Shown piece after piece: positions 34,999 to 47,745 of a stretch of DNA of 64,000 nt. A program made the translations under genes and the position numbers. Origin of the DNA: Tetrastigma voinierianum (lineage: Eukaryota; Streptophyta; Magnoliopsida; Vitales; Vitaceae). The notes below the pieces were generated by a model. It saw only the letters and a list, made by a program, of their open reading frames with translations. It had not been told where the DNA came from and made no database searches. The DNA lies in assembly GCA_016808115.1 (NCBI GenBank), contig JAEQBH010000986.1, positions 1,672,436 through 1,736,435 of the forward strand, given 5' to 3'. Position 1 is the stretch's first letter. Each line of letters opens with the position of its first letter.

Positions 34999-37900
34999 TT
35001 AGTAGGAGTTCATGCTCGTGTTCTTGATACATCGTGCCAGTTTTTCTTTTGTAATGACCTTCATCATCATATCAGCAAGATTCTCCTCAATGTGGATCTT
35101 TTTTATTTGGAATAGTTGTTCTTCAATAGCCTTCCTTATCCAATGATATCTCACATCTATGTGCTTCGTCCTTACATGATACATAGTATTCTTGCTTAAG
35201 TCTATCGCACTTTGACTGTCGTAATATACTATGTAGTCTCTTTGTTTTAAATCCAATTTTTGAAGAAACCACTTCATCCATAGCATCTCTTTTCTAGTTT
35301 CAAGAGGTTGCACATACTCGTCTAGTAGATAGTGAAGCACACTCAGAAATTTTCGACCGCCATGATATAGCTCCCCGCAAATGTAAATAAGTACCTAGAA
35401 GTAGATTTTCTACAATCTAGGTCTCCAGCCATATCAGAATCAGTATAACCTTCAAGAGGTGGTTTTGATCCCCTAAAGCTTAAACATACCTTTGAGGTGC
35501 CTCTAAGATATCTAAAGATCCAATTCATCGCCTCCCAGTATGCTTTACCAAGATTTGCTAGGAATATGCTTACAACTCCAACTACATGAGATATATCTGG
35601 ACGTGTACACACCATAACATACATCAGACTTCCAACTGTCGATAAGTATGGAATGACTGACATTTCACCTTTTTCTTTCTTCGTAGATGGACAGAGTCTC
35701 TTACTTAGCTTGAAATGACTAGCAAGTGGTGTAGAAACTGGCTTTGAATTTTTCATATTGAACCTTTCCATCATCCGTTCAATATATCTTTTTGTGACAA
35801 CCACAATTTGTCTCCGTTTTCCTATCTCGTGAGGAATCTTCATTCCCAAGATACGCTTTCACTACCCAAATCCTTCATGTCAAACGTCTTTGACAATTCC
35901 CTTTTTAGCTTTTGAATCATATCGGCATCTTGACCCACAATCAGCATATCATCAACATATAACAAGAGTATGATAGATTTATCATCATGGAATCTCCGAA
36001 CATAAACACAAGGATCTGAAAATGTTCTTTTGTACTCCTAACTCATCATGAAAGAGTCAAATTTCTTATACCATTGTTGTGTCGCTTGTTTAAGTTTGTA
36101 TAGACTTTTCTTTAACTTGCTAACCATGTTCCCCTTCCCTTTCACTTTGAATCTTCTGGTTGCTCTATAAAGATCTCTTCATCAAGATCACCATGCAGAA
36201 ATGTAGTCTTAACATCGAGTTGCTCCAATTCAAGGTTCATATTGGCTGCCAATCTTAGTATAACTCGAATTGAACACATTTTTACAACAGGTGAAAAGAT
36301 TTCATCAAAGTCAATACCTTGATTTTGACCGAAACCTTTCACCACTAGACGAGCCTTGTACTTCAACAGCTTCTCGTCGTCATTCTTTAGCTTAAGCACC
36401 CATTTATTCTTGAGTGCTTTTCTCCCTTTTAGCAGTTCTATCAACTTGTAAGTATCATTTTTCCATAAGGAATTCATCTCTTCTTGCATGGATTTTATCC
36501 AACAGTCTTTGTCTCTGTGAGACTGCACTTCTTGGAAGTTTTTAGGCTCCCTCTCATCAGCAATTAGAATATACTCTGAACTTGGATACCTTATAGATGG
36601 TTGATGTTCTTTGGTTGTCCGTTTCAACTAAGGCCCTTCTTCTAATGGAGGGATTTGGTTCTCGATCACCACACTCAGATCATCGCTTCATCACCACTTT
36701 CTTCCTCCTCGATGACTGGTTCTTCAAGTTCTGCCCTTAGTTCTGATTTAGACATCTTTGCTTCATTAGTGGAACTTTCTAATGAAGTTTGTCTAGGTGT
36801 CAGATCTATAATGCCTTCATATGTGAGTTTTTCACCCCTCATGTTTTTCTCCATATCTTCAATGGTTTCATGTTCATGAAACACAACGTCTCTACTTCTG
36901 ACTATCTTTTGCTTCTTTGAATCCCATAGCCTGTAGCCAAACTCCTCATCTCCATATCCGATTAAGATGCATGGGGTTGTTTTATCATCAAGCTTTAATC
37001 TTTACTCCTTTGGTACATGTGTGAATGCTTTGCATCCAAACACCTTCAAGTGAGAGTATGGAACATCTTTTCCTGTCCAAACTCTTTAAGGAATATCAAA
37101 GTCCAAAGGAACTGATGGTGAGATGTTGATCAAGTAGTCTACAGTTTTAATAGCTTCACCACATAATGGCTTAGGAAGTTTAGCCAATTTTAACATGCAT
37201 CAGACTTTTTCGTCAATGATTCTATTCATCCTTTCTACAACACCATTGTGCTGTGGTGTACCAAGAACCGTCTTCTCGTGTCCGATTCCATGCTTGGAGC
37301 AATATTCTTTGAACTCCTTGGAGATGTATTCTCCACCATTATCGCCCGGTCGCCTGTGAGGATTTTCCCTCTCTCTCTCCACCATGGCATGGAATTTCTG
37401 AAAATACTGGAATACCTTACTGTTTGTATTCAATAGGTATACCCATGTCTTTCATGAAGCGTAGTTAATGAAAGTAACAAAGTATTTGTTACCACCCAGC
37501 AAATCTACCTCCATGGGTCCGCAAACATCATAATATACTAATTCCAATTTCTCCAATTTTCAAGTGAAGTTCTTTTGGGATGATACTCTATGTTGCTTTC
37601 CAAATAAGCAATAATCATAGGGGTTTGATGATTTGTCTTTGGCCATAGGAATGAGGGATTTCTTAGTCAAAAGTTGTAACACTTTCTTACTCATATGTGC
37701 TAGGTGCTTATGCCACAAATCTGGAGAGGTGTCATCATCAACTGCATTTAGTTGTCCTCCACACACCTTCACTCAGGTCTCTGCATAAGGAACAACATAA
37801 TCTAATTTCGCGCTACCCACCAATGATCCCTTGGTGAGTTTCCAATTTCCACTACTAATAAAGTGGTTGTATCCATCATTGTCCAGCATATGCACAGAAA

Positions 37901-38986
37901 TCAGGTTTAGACACAAGTCTGGAACGTGTCGCACATCTTTCAACGTTAATGTACACCCCATACTTGTTTGTATGCAGATGTCACCAATTCTAGCGATCTG
38001 GGAAACACTTTTGTTTCCCATCTTCACCGTGCCAAAGTTTCCTGCTTTGTATGTTGAGAAATATACCCTTTTAGGGACACAATGGTATGATGCTCCCAAG
38101 TCCACTACCCACTCGACATCTTGTTCTGCTACATGACAACAATCTTCTTGATTGCAAAGTAAGGTCACCTCATTGTCACTGTACTTGTCAGAAGGACAAA
38201 GATTGGCCATCTTCTTGCTCTTGGCTCTTGTCTCCTCCTTGCTTCAGGATCTTGCAGTTCCTCTTCATGTGACTTATTTTGCCACAATGATAACACTTTA
38301 TTTTCCCTCTAGACTTAGATCTGCCTCTTAACTTGTTATGCCCAAATGGTCTTCTCAAGCATTTCGACCCTTGTTCGTGATGAAGGGCATGTGTGGCCAC
38401 GTCTACAAAGTCCTTCCTTCAAATTTCTTCATTGAATAGGCTATTTCTAACTATACCTAATGTGACTTTTTCTTTATGATGAATTTCGTAGATACCACTC
38501 AAAATATTCCAACTGTCTGGCAATGAACCAAGTAGCAAGCATGCTCGGGTCTCATCATCAAGAGAGAGACCTGCAACTGATAATTGTGCGATCATTCCTT
38601 CGAAATCATTCAAATGCTCAACAATTGATTGGCCTTCCTTGAGCTTTAAATTCATCATCTTCTGCATCAAGAAAATCTTTGCTTGTGCGTTCTGTCTCGT
38701 ACATGTTTTCCAAGTTCTTCCAAAGAGTGTGTGGATTTGTTTCTTTGGCAACATGATTGTAAAGACTGATGTCCACCCACCAGCGAATGACACCCAATGT
38801 TTTCTTCTTCAACTTCTTCCAATTAGCATCTGATGTATCACTTGACTTGACATTATCTCCCTCAATATGATCATATAAATCCTTACAATTGAGAAGATCC
38901 TCCATTATGAACTTCCATAATAAATAATTTGTTGCTGTCAATTTAATCATGGGACCCGAATAACTTTCGGCCATAATTCCACCCAA
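34999..38986 (-). pseudogene. Copia-3 gag-pol, near complete but frame-interrupted
   Basis: Gag starts at 38986 (MAESYSGPMIKLTATNYLLW) and changes frame near 38700. The intact zinc knuckle CYHCGKISHMKRNC lies near 38260-38300. The protease begins near 38120 with VVDLGAS (usual DSGAS altered to DLGAS) and KDVRHVPDLCLNLIS. The GAG-pre-integrase WHKHLAHMSKK lies near 37700 and the integrase end (NGVVERMN) near 37220. RT covers 36627 to about 35343, with the YVDD motif near 35944-35955. RNase H is at 35340-34999 (YYDSQSAIDLSKN, KHIDVRYHWIR). The arrangement resembles the Tnt1/Tork group. Long open pieces with few breaks suggest more recent decay than the other Copias. Confidence 0.9.
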
Positions 38987-39012
38987 ACTGAACCAGTTTC
39001 ATACTGGGGCCT

Positions 39013-39685
39013 TGTTAGGATTATGAGTCACCTGTGGAATATTACAGTATTATTTGAGGAGCCAAGAACAATCAGAATATAGCAAATAATTGGGTGACAA
39101 TGCTCAACTACTGTGAAATCAAATGAACACTTGGGTGGTAATACCAATCCTCGAAATTATAATTAGTTGGGTGGCTGTTTCAATCCACGGAAATGTAAAT
39201 AAGCATTTGGGGAGTTTGAGCCAATCCACATAATAAAAGCAAAAAATGGGTGGTTATACCAACCTTCAGGAAATGAAAGTGTAGATGGATGACTAAGCCA
39301 ATCTGCAAAATATAAGAAGGTAAGATAATAATGACACCCAATATAACGTGTGTTAAAACCCATAAAATGAGGGGAACCTCCACAGGGCAAATCCGAGAAA
39401 ATAATCCACTATGAGATAAAACTTGCGCAATATGTCACACACCCAGGAAATACTCACAATCCTCTCAGTTTTACCTTTCAGTACTCTCTCTTTGGAGTAC
39501 TATGTTTCTTACCATTCTCTTCGATGTAATAACTTCGATTGTTTCACACTTATCATTTCAACTCTTTATGATTGAAAAAACAATATATTGAAAAACCCGC
39601 TTGTTTACCTGAACTATCGCCTCTCACCCCACATCTTGAATTAGTTGAAGTTGGAGAATGAAGTAGCAAAGAATGGAGTTGGAAC
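39013..39685 (-). repeat. Copia-3 5' LTR (truncated, approximate)
   Basis: Clear similarity to the left LTR from about 39165 to 39505, then weaker patches to GAGAATGAAG near 39655. The outer end is lost where the RT fragment of another Copia begins. Confidence 0.6.
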
Positions 39686-39689
39686 CTAC

Positions 39690-39840
39690 ACTCCGAACCA
39701 AGTAAATACTTCAATGGATCAAGATCTTTAAGCTTAAACCGACTATGCCAAAAAGTTCCGTCACCAAGAAATTTAATTTCAGTTAACAAATCATATCCTA
39801 AACGTTGAAGATCTAGATAAGCAAATCGATTCATTAAGTA
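39690..39840 (-). pseudogene. Copia RT fragment abutting Copia-3
   Basis: A short minus-strand stretch encodes a Copia reverse-transcriptase piece (GTFWHSRFKLKDLDPLKYLL, the K-D-L-G-x-L-x-Y-F-L-G region). It is unlike Copia-3's own RT and truncates its 5' LTR. It is the remainder of a separate element. Confidence 0.6.
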
Positions 39841-42800
39841 GGGTATAAAAAAAAATCCAAGTTTGAATCCTTATAAGAAAACGATGCTATAAAGTATTAT
39901 ACAAATGAATAGATGTTAAGAAAATAAAAAAATCGATCAATAATTATTCATATATAAATTTCCACCGCTTTAATAAATAAATAAATTGTTTATTAATTTT
40001 CAAACGATTTTGTCAAGCAGGCATGTCAATTTCATAGTTATGTTTTTTTCCACGTTGATTATTAAAAAGATGGTTTAGAGAACGACTTTCCCACGGAATT
40101 GTGTGGAAAAAATTTTCAAGCACAATTACTGTTTAGATTTCAAAACATGGTCGTTATCAAATTTTCTACGTTTTGATCAGTCTTATAACTCCTTCCAATC
40201 TTTCCACATAATATCCTTATTTTTTCCTCCATGCAAATCTTCCACAATTTCCTTTTATAAACATTTTTAAATTTATAATATATCGTAAACTTCTTTTTAG
40301 AAATAATATCCCTTCCTACGCGCACACCCCAACCCTTAATCACTAAGTTTAGTCCCTGAGCTTAATTTCATAAATTAAGTAATCAATTAATTAAATGTAA
40401 TTCTAAATTAAAAATAAATATTAATAATTTATCAGCTTTTAAATATAATTTTCTTTATTTAAAATTTTATATTAATTGATATATATATTAATTTCAAAGT
40501 TTGGCAAACTTCATTGTCTCTAATATCTTTTTGAAACTTGATTTGAAAAATTACATCTTTTCTAGATCTAATAAAATATTTCAATTCCTTCAAAAACAAA
40601 AGATTTCAAAAAAATTATGGCAAAGTTAGATAAGTTTCATTATCCTTGAATTCCCATGAAGTAATGAATATTATTATTATTTTTTGGGAAAAAATAAATA
40701 AAACAAAAGAGGACATGGAGAGTAGTAGGACTAAGAAAGTTGACTGGACATTGAATTCATACCACGTGGTGGAGACTATCTTCTCCATTAAACAAGGGAA
40801 GACCAAATGCACAAACGTGTTGAAAGACCTATCTTGTTTGGATTATTCACATTTTATTAATTATTTTATTTATTCATTCATTGATTTATTGATAATTTGT
40901 AGTCAAACAAATACGCCTATTTCAATCTTCAACATCCCACTTGTCCTCCACCCACTCACTCAGTTTTGTCCTTTGTATCTATTGTCCCTTTCTTCATTAA
41001 CTCCACCATTACTCTATCTTTTCCGAAACTTAGTTTGGAAATTTGTTCAAATACATGTTCGTTAAGGATTCGTTTCTTCACCATTTGAAAGATGCCTCAG
41101 GCCTGTGCCTATTAAAGTCAATTTGACTTCCTTCTCATATAAGTAATAGAAACTAGATACATGGATAAGGTTGTAGAATTTGTGTTTGTCTGGGCCAGTC
41201 CGAGTTGTTTTTTATTTGGGCTGTGTTCATTCCAACCCATATTTTATGGCAAGCATAGCCTAAAAAGGCCTATAACCATTTTGACTAGGTATCTGTCCTT
41301 TGGTGTAAAATCAAGAAAATAATAAAGGGAAAACAAGAAAAGTAAAAGAAGAAAAGGGGAAACATACAAATTTATCATGTGAAAATTCTGAATAGGAGAC
41401 AAAAATATAATTAAGAGCAAGACTGAAATATTGTGGCTATTGATTTATATAACTACGAAACTCTATAAAAAAAAAAACATAACATATTGGGTTATTTGAT
41501 TTAAAGATCTTTTGAAATTTTGATTATTTATCAAATTTTGGCATGATTTTAACAAAAGTACCATTTTTTATCTTATCTGGTAACTAGCGGATAGCTGATA
41601 GTTGTTATCTGTTGCATAGACTGTTTACTATTAGTTGATTCTATTATATGATTCGAGTAGCTATTCTATTAGCTGTTTGTATAAATATGTTTGATAAAAT
41701 TTAGTTAATAACTGATTACTAATTGTTACCCAATTGTGTAAAATAGTCAATAAGGACTTTGACACAATTTTTTGTTGAGTATTTTTTTGTTAATAATATA
41801 GATTTATAAGGTGGGTTTATTGGAAATAAGGTATACTAATATTGAAGAATTAAAACATCATTTACAAAAAAGATTTACAAAACCACTTGAGGTTGGGCAA
41901 AATCAATATCACATGTCGGTTGTGAACAATTTTTTTTATGTAAGAGGAGGAGAGCAAAAGATTGAAGATGGGACAATTGGCTAATGAGCTCTCCTAAGGT
42001 TTTGTAAGAACCTTCGGGTAAGGACAGTAATTATTGATAACTTTGGATAAACTTGTCTTTTCAACTTCACATATGTAATCCTTTATTTGGAAAATGCTGC
42101 TAAAAGTAACGTTTTTTAAACTAGCAGATTGGGTTCAATCCATTCTTCCAATCCGTTCTTCACCAAACAACAACATTAGAGGTTCTGACTAATCAATTCT
42201 CTAAAGTTTGCCAAATCCTCTAATTTTGACATAAAAGGCTCTCCACCAAACAAGACCTTTATTTTCTTGCAAAAATAACTTTTTCTTTTAAAAGACAATG
42301 TAAATACATGAAATGAAGGACATTTTTGTCCAAAATGGTTTTTTTTTTGCAAGAAAAATTATATTCACAAATTTAAGGTTTTTTATGTCTTTTAACCAAA
42401 TATTTCTAACATATTTATAAGTATACCTTAGTCTAATCTCTTAGTTTCCATCACATGTCCTAAAATGATCCATAATGTCCTAATATGAAACTTTTCAAGT
42501 CGAGTCGAATAAGATTTGAGTCCTCAACTCGGGATAAGATGCATAGATGTCCTCAACTTTTGTCCATATATACTATTTTGCATCTAAACTTTTTTTCGAT
42601 TTCAAGATACACCTGACGTTTACTTTTGTAGGCACTCATGTCCATCATATTAAAATATTCACAACAAAACTGAAAACTCTGATACATGAGAAGTACTTAA
42701 CATGAGTTTTAATAGACATTTTCACCATCTCCATCGGAGGCATGATTGAACTAGAAAGTAGACATCCGTAAAAGTGAGGTATTTGGGTGCATCTTATCTC

Positions 42801-44364
42801 AAATCCTAATGACAAAGGAGGAAAATATCATTTATAAGTATGATTAAATAATGGATCTCAACGTGGATCATAAGTTTGTTTGGAGTGGGGGAAAAAAACT
42901 AAAAAAGGGGAAAGAGTAAAGACAAAAGACAAGATAGTGGGTATGGAAGATAGAAAGAGGAATCAATGGAGTGAGTGGCCACCATCAAATAGCAGGCTGC
43001 ATATGGCAAAAGGTGGGTAACAATGTGTGTGCGTATATTTCTGACTTTGGAAGCCTCTAAATGGGTGGTGCCGTCTGCCGTGGGTCCTAAGCTACTCCCC
43101 CATGATATAATGAATTTCAGTCGGAAAGGTCCTTCCACTGGGTATCTTCTTCATTTCACACTGGCATTCTTGGTATGTATGAGGAAACAAACTGAAGGAG
43201 GAGGAGAAGGAGGATGATGGTCATTGGTCAATCCCCAACATCGCCAAAATTCAACGATGCCAACACTCTCAAAATTAATGCATGACAGTCGATTGATTTC
43301 AGCACCAATTGTTGCATTTGTGATGGGCTCTGTTTAATTTCTTAAATCCAGGAGGATTTGTTACATATTACATAGATATTGTCTGGTCTGCTCTGAATCT
43401 AAAAATTTTCTCTAGTTTTACATCATGTTCCCATTAAAATATGTGTTTTCATGGTTAAAACTTAAAAGGAATCATACTTGTACCGTTTTCATGGTTAAAA
43501 TGAATTATGCTAGTACGAAAATTGTCTACTCTAAATTTGTAAGTTTAGACAAGTTTAAATAGTGTTCCCATTATCAATGACACATAGTTAAGGGTCAAGG
43601 ATCCGAGGAACACAGGAAAAAAATCAGGTTTAAGTCTTCATAGAAACTGAATAACACGTCATGTAATACCAAATGAATAAATATAAAAAATAAATCATAT
43701 TCCCACTAAAATGTGTTTTCAGGATTAAGATGAATCCATCCTACAACTACAGCTTTAAATGTATTCTGTTAATTTCGTAATCAACAGGATCCATATTTAT
43801 ATAATATAAAAAAAAGCTCTTTCTATCCCAAAGTTTAAGTCAGAGAGTAGCTCTGATATCATCTACAATAGTCTAAACCAACCATCTACAAGAACCCCAT
43901 AGCTTTAAAATCCATCTAGATGACCAAAAAAAGGGGTCTATATTAAAATCCATCTACATGACCAAAAGGGGTCTATATTAAAACTGGTCTACATGACTAA
44001 AAAGGGTATCTATTTTATATATTGTTAAGAACTTTCTTCTTTATTCACTCTAATGGATAAAAATAGAACGAAGAATAGAAAAGGCTTAGTAAAGAGAGAG
44101 GGCTTGTTTCATCCTTAATATTCTATTTTTAATGAAATCCTCTCATCAATGGTTATTTTGTGCATATTTGTGCATTAATTATTTTGTCTTCATGCTCTTA
44201 CACTAACACATAAGTATCAAAGCTTTTGTTACGAGAACAAGAATCATCTCTCTTGAAGCCTAACTCAAATAGTAAAAGGGTAGGAATAGATTATAGGAGA
44301 TTCAGGTTTAAATCTTAATAAGAACAAAATACTACAAACTAATATACAAAGTGAATAAGAATAT
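39841..44364. other. AT-rich intergenic region
   Basis: No gene could be supported. Points noted: a perfect G-box CCACGTGG at 40762-40769; a MITE-like stretch of TAGCTGATAG/TATCTGTT motifs at about 41577-41745; a less AT-rich island at 42880-43300 without a convincing reading frame; a short direct repeat at 43914-44010 (CATCTACATGACCAAAA variants). A 139-codon frame at 40646-41065 has no domain. Confidence 0.4.
40762..40769. promoter_or_regulatory. Palindromic G-box
   Basis: CCACGTGG matches the core bound by bZIP and bHLH factors. No gene is recognised within several kilobases, so function is doubtful. Confidence 0.2.
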
Positions 44365-44580
44365 ATCTTGTTCCTATTTTTGAAAATTATCTTATGTTCT
44401 CAAAAACAAATAAACAAGGAAAACAATAAAAACACGTTTGATTCCCAGTTTTTTAAAAAAAATAAAAAACACAAAAAACAATAACAATTTTTAAAAAAAC
44501 ATCATAATAGTGTTCTTTGTGCTTTTAAAAACTATTCTAAGAAATAGTTTCCAAAATAGAAACCAAACATGCCCTAGACT
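44365..44580 (-). mobile_element. TTTGTTTGGTTC MITE-like repeat
   Basis: It carries GTTCTCAAAAACAAATAAACAAGG, AACACGTTTGATTCCCAG and an end AGAAACCAAACATGCCCTAG whose reverse complement (CTAGGGCATGTTTGGTTTC) mirrors the starts at 22488 and 22925. Non-coding. Confidence 0.5.
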
Positions 44581-45160
44581 TCAAAAGAAAAAAAAAAACA
44601 AGAATCTTCTGACCGACAGAAAATTTGTGTTTATGTTGAGCTTTATCTGGTTACCTAAAAACTGAATTGTACAAAATTGATGAAGAAGGCCAAAGAATGA
44701 TACTAAAAAAGCTGCCCCCCTTGATCCCAGAATCAGACAGTTCATCAACCCCAATTCCATTGTAGAATATGCATCTCTGGCTTACTTATGCCTATGTCTG
44801 TTAAATTCTTGACATGGTTATGGTAACAATCAGCTACTATGTTACCATAAAATAGTCCCCAAAACATCATCATATGTTAAACTCCATGCTAATGATGTAA
44901 AAATCTCAATATGTTTATGGTTTCTGTTTGATGATTTCTGCTTGACATTTGCAGAATTAGAGATCGCAATAGAATGAAATTGAGGAAAGGAAAAGAAGTC
45001 ATGATCAAGAATATTGCACAACTACTACTTCTAATCAGAACAAAAATTGCTGAATTACTTTAAAATTCATATATACATCAAATAGATAATCTCCTATCTG
45101 GAGCAAATTGCCTAAAACATTTCTCTCCGAAGCTGTCTTCTCTTTTCTTTCACTATTTTT

Positions 45161-46782
45161 CTATCTTAGATTGGTTTCTAAAATTCTTCCTGAAATGGCT
45201 GCTGCAAGGGCTGCAGTGAAACTGGGATCTCTTGTCAAAGAAGAAGCCATCTGTTCGACTAAGAACTGCTGGACTGCGGGTTTTTCTTTAACTTCATGGA
45301 CTGAATTTTTGGCAGTGGCATTAGCTAATCCAGGTTGAATCAGATCGAGAGTTACAGTCGGGCGCGAAGAGACCATGGAAGCCGAGCTCGGGGATGCTGA
45401 AGTAGGAGTGACAGCTCTGTTGAAGCCTAATGAAACCTCAACAGGTGATGGGGGCTGGTGATTATGCTCCCCCTCGTAAGTAGCTATCAGAAGAGACTGA
45501 TCTTCAGCACTTCTTTGGACCTGAACATGAAAGAAAAACAAATACCATTTTATCCCAAAGCTACAATTTTGATTTTCCAGGTAAACAAACACCAGAGGGT
45601 GTGGAGTGGGGATTTGGGATTTTGGATTTTACCTTCTTTTTGACAGGGCAGCTTGGGGCAAAGGAGCACTTGAAGTAGGCTCTAGGAGATGGGTTATCTC
45701 TGGTGACTTTTTGACCATATTTTCTCCATTGATATCCATCCTTTACAAGCTGCAAAACACCAGGAAACAAACAGAATTGGTCTTAGTACTAATTGATCAG
45801 AAATCATGACCGATTTTTCGAGAAATGTCTATGTCTAGCCCAGAACTTACCATGCTATTATCAGACTTCTCAGTCCTCACAACAACTCTAGAGACCCTTC
45901 CCTTGGTGCTGCTGCTTTCCCTTGGCCTCTTAATTGAATCTTCATCACTAGAGATGGTACTTTCAGTATGATTTCTATTAATCCCATGAATATTATTGAT
46001 ATTATCCTCACTCTCAGCCTTTCTCTTCCTTGAATTACAAAGCTGATAATCAGAATTCTTTCTCATTAACTCCTTCAAGTGACTCTGCAAAGCATTGTAA
46101 TTCGCATACATGACTGATAACATTTCAGTTAGCTTCTTGTTCTCAGTGCTCATTCTATTCAACTCCTCTACCAATCCACCATTCTGTTCACCAAAAGCCA
46201 CTGATTCAGTACTAGATTCAAGTTTTTCAGGCCAGAAAAAGTTTAAAAAATAAAAATCAGTGACCAGCCATTTAAGTGGTGCTGATGATCAAAGGATTTC
46301 ACAATTCTAAACCATTAGTATTATAAATTAATTCAATAACTCAAATGGGAAGCAGACCCAAAAAAAATTCATGGGTTTTATATGAATGTTTTATTTCATC
46401 ACTAATTCCAAAACCTAACCACATCAAAAAAAAAAAAAAAACAGCAGAAATAGTGAGGATTTGAAAGATAGAAAGAAAACTCACGTCTTCTTTCAATACT
46501 GGAGAGGGTTTCCTTCCCACATCCTCAAAATCTCCTGTTTTCTGCAGAGACAACACAGAAGAAGATAAACCCAAGTAAGTTCAAATCTCCCAACACTTGA
46601 AAATTCAAAAAACAAAACAAAATAAAATAAAAATCACATCTGGGTATTTTTAGTTTCTGTTTATTTTTTTGCTGGTTTTGGTCATATTGAGAAGAAAATC
46701 TACTCACAAGGTTGTTGTTCCCAGGAGGAGGAATAGGCTTGAGGTCCAAACCAAGAGAAGTATCAATGAATTTGAATTCCAT
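45161..46782 (-). CDS. WRKY40: WRKY40-like group IIa transcription factor, intact, 313 aa
   Basis: A nuclear W-box-binding regulator of the WRKY18/40/60 clade, known for tuning immunity and ABA responses. Exons (minus strand): 46782-46708, 46541-46485, 46183-45851, 45749-45633, 45520-45161; every junction is phase 0 with GT-AG ends. Residues 1-25 are MEFKFIDTSLGLDLKPIPPP and on. A leucine-zipper coiled coil follows (VEELNRMSTENKKLTEML, about 48-75), then a basic nuclear-localisation patch (SRKRK). The WRKY domain spans about 156-215 with canonical WRKYGQK, the finger C-x5-C (CSFAPSC) and HNH. The tail carries VEQMASSLTRDPSFTAALAA, the clade's conserved C terminus. Exon 3 is taken to start at 46183 because only that AG keeps phase with exon 2. 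No lesions were seen. Length fits Arabidopsis WRKY40 (about 300 aa). Confidence 0.95.
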
Positions 46783-46829
46783 GGCTGATGAGATGAGATG
46801 CGATTGATGCTAAGGTTGAAGAAGGTGGA

Positions 46830-47009
46830 AGTATTATCAAAAACTGAGAAAGGAAATCAAAGATAAATGAAATATATAAAGAGAGATGAAAGAAAGGTCT
46901 TGGGTCGGTCTGGCGGAAGAAGAAGTATTATCAAAAACTGAGAAAGGAAATCAAAGATTAATGAAATATATAAAGAGAGATGAAAGAAAGGTCTTGGGTC
47001 GGTCTGGCG
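46830..47009 (-). repeat. 94-bp tandem duplication in the WRKY40-like promoter/leader
   Basis: Copy 1 is 46830-46923 and copy 2 is 46924-47009 (ending GGTCGGTCTGGCGG in both). Over the shared length they differ at about one base (AAAGATAAATG versus AAAGATTAATG). Each contains AAATATATAAAG, so a TATA-like box is doubled at about 90 and 183 bp upstream of the ATG. Near identity indicates a recent event. Confidence 0.9.
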
Positions 47010-47267
47010 GTTTGCAAGGAAAGTGGGACGAAGAAGAGGGCAAGAGTGTAGTCTCCAACTTGGAATCGTTACTCTCAAGGCACCTATAATTTATTGAGAG
47101 AGAGAGGAAGATACATAAGAAAATCATGTTGTTTTTTCTCTTGAAAAAAATTCTTTTAGATTTCAAATAGGTATTAAGCCAAGGTCCCACCATCACTAAT
47201 TAATTACCCATACCCCCATCATTTTTCTTGTTTTTTTTTTTTTTTTTTCAGAGCTTGTCCCACACCA

Positions 47268-47745
47268 ATACAATTTTTTTTTAAAATAATTTAAAAACCA
47301 AAATAATATTCTAACTAATGGGTCTAGAGGCTTTAAAAATCCAAAGCCATAGTAAATTACTACAACTTTAACCTAGCAAAACTAATATTTTATTCTTTTT
47401 TATAATTTCTAAGTTAAAAATCAATTCTCTCCCTGCTTTCTCTCGTTTGAATCCACGTACAACTAGAGTTTAAAATTCCAAAAGGCAAGCATTTGTTATA
47501 CGTTTCTTTTTTAAAATCAATTATCTCCCCTTATTAAAAATCAATTAGTTGCATAATTACGGTTTTGAATTTTAAGTTAAACTCTAGATACGACTTTGGA
47601 TTGTTTTTTTAAAAGTCAAAGTTACAATCGATGATTACGGTAATGTTAACTTACAAAAATTTGTTGTGGGTCAGACACACTAATTTGGATATTATTTTAA
47701 TTTTTAAACTATTTTAATAATTTTTAAAAAAAATTATACTAGTTT
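47268..47745. mobile_element. Small long-TIR element (~0.48 kb)
   Basis: The left end (ATTTTTTTTTAAAATAATTT, then AACCAAAATAATATTC) mirrors the reverse complement of the right end (AATTTTTTTTAAAAATTATT, then AAATTAAAATAATATCC). The same arms flank 58939-60417, so both belong to one family. It is AT-rich with no coding capacity. It lies 0.5 kb upstream of the WRKY40-like gene. Confidence 0.6.
47614..47619 (-). promoter_or_regulatory. W-box upstream of WRKY40-like gene
   Basis: AGTCAA (TTGACT on the gene strand) about 0.83 kb upstream of the ATG, inside the small TIR element. A single motif, weak alone. Confidence 0.3.

Larger units (their letters stand above)
34296..39690 (-). mobile_element. 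Copia-3, LTR retrotransposon with degenerate LTRs
   Basis: A minus-strand element with gag, protease, integrase, RT and RNase H in order between two diverged direct repeats (34296-34940 and 39013 to about 39680). Shared LTR landmarks include TCCACGGAAATGTAAATAAGC, ATAATGACACCCAATATAAC, AAATCCGAGAAAATAATCC and CCTCTCACCCCACATCTT. A purine-rich tract (minus strand GGAGCGGGAGATT) abuts the left LTR. The right LTR looks truncated or overwritten by an unrelated Copia fragment. No target duplication could be fixed. Confidence 0.88.

Noticed and set aside
40646..41065. 139-codon open frame (+)
   Set aside because: No recognisable domain or splice context and biased low-complexity composition; a chance frame is more likely.
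42880..43300. Less AT-rich island as a possible gene
   Set aside because: Only short frames in both strands, no domain and no convincing splice structure.
46183..46235. Upstream extension of WRKY40-like exon 3 (an open frame continues past 46183)
   Set aside because: No AG in this stretch keeps phase with exon 2; the AG before 46183 does and gives the expected junction.
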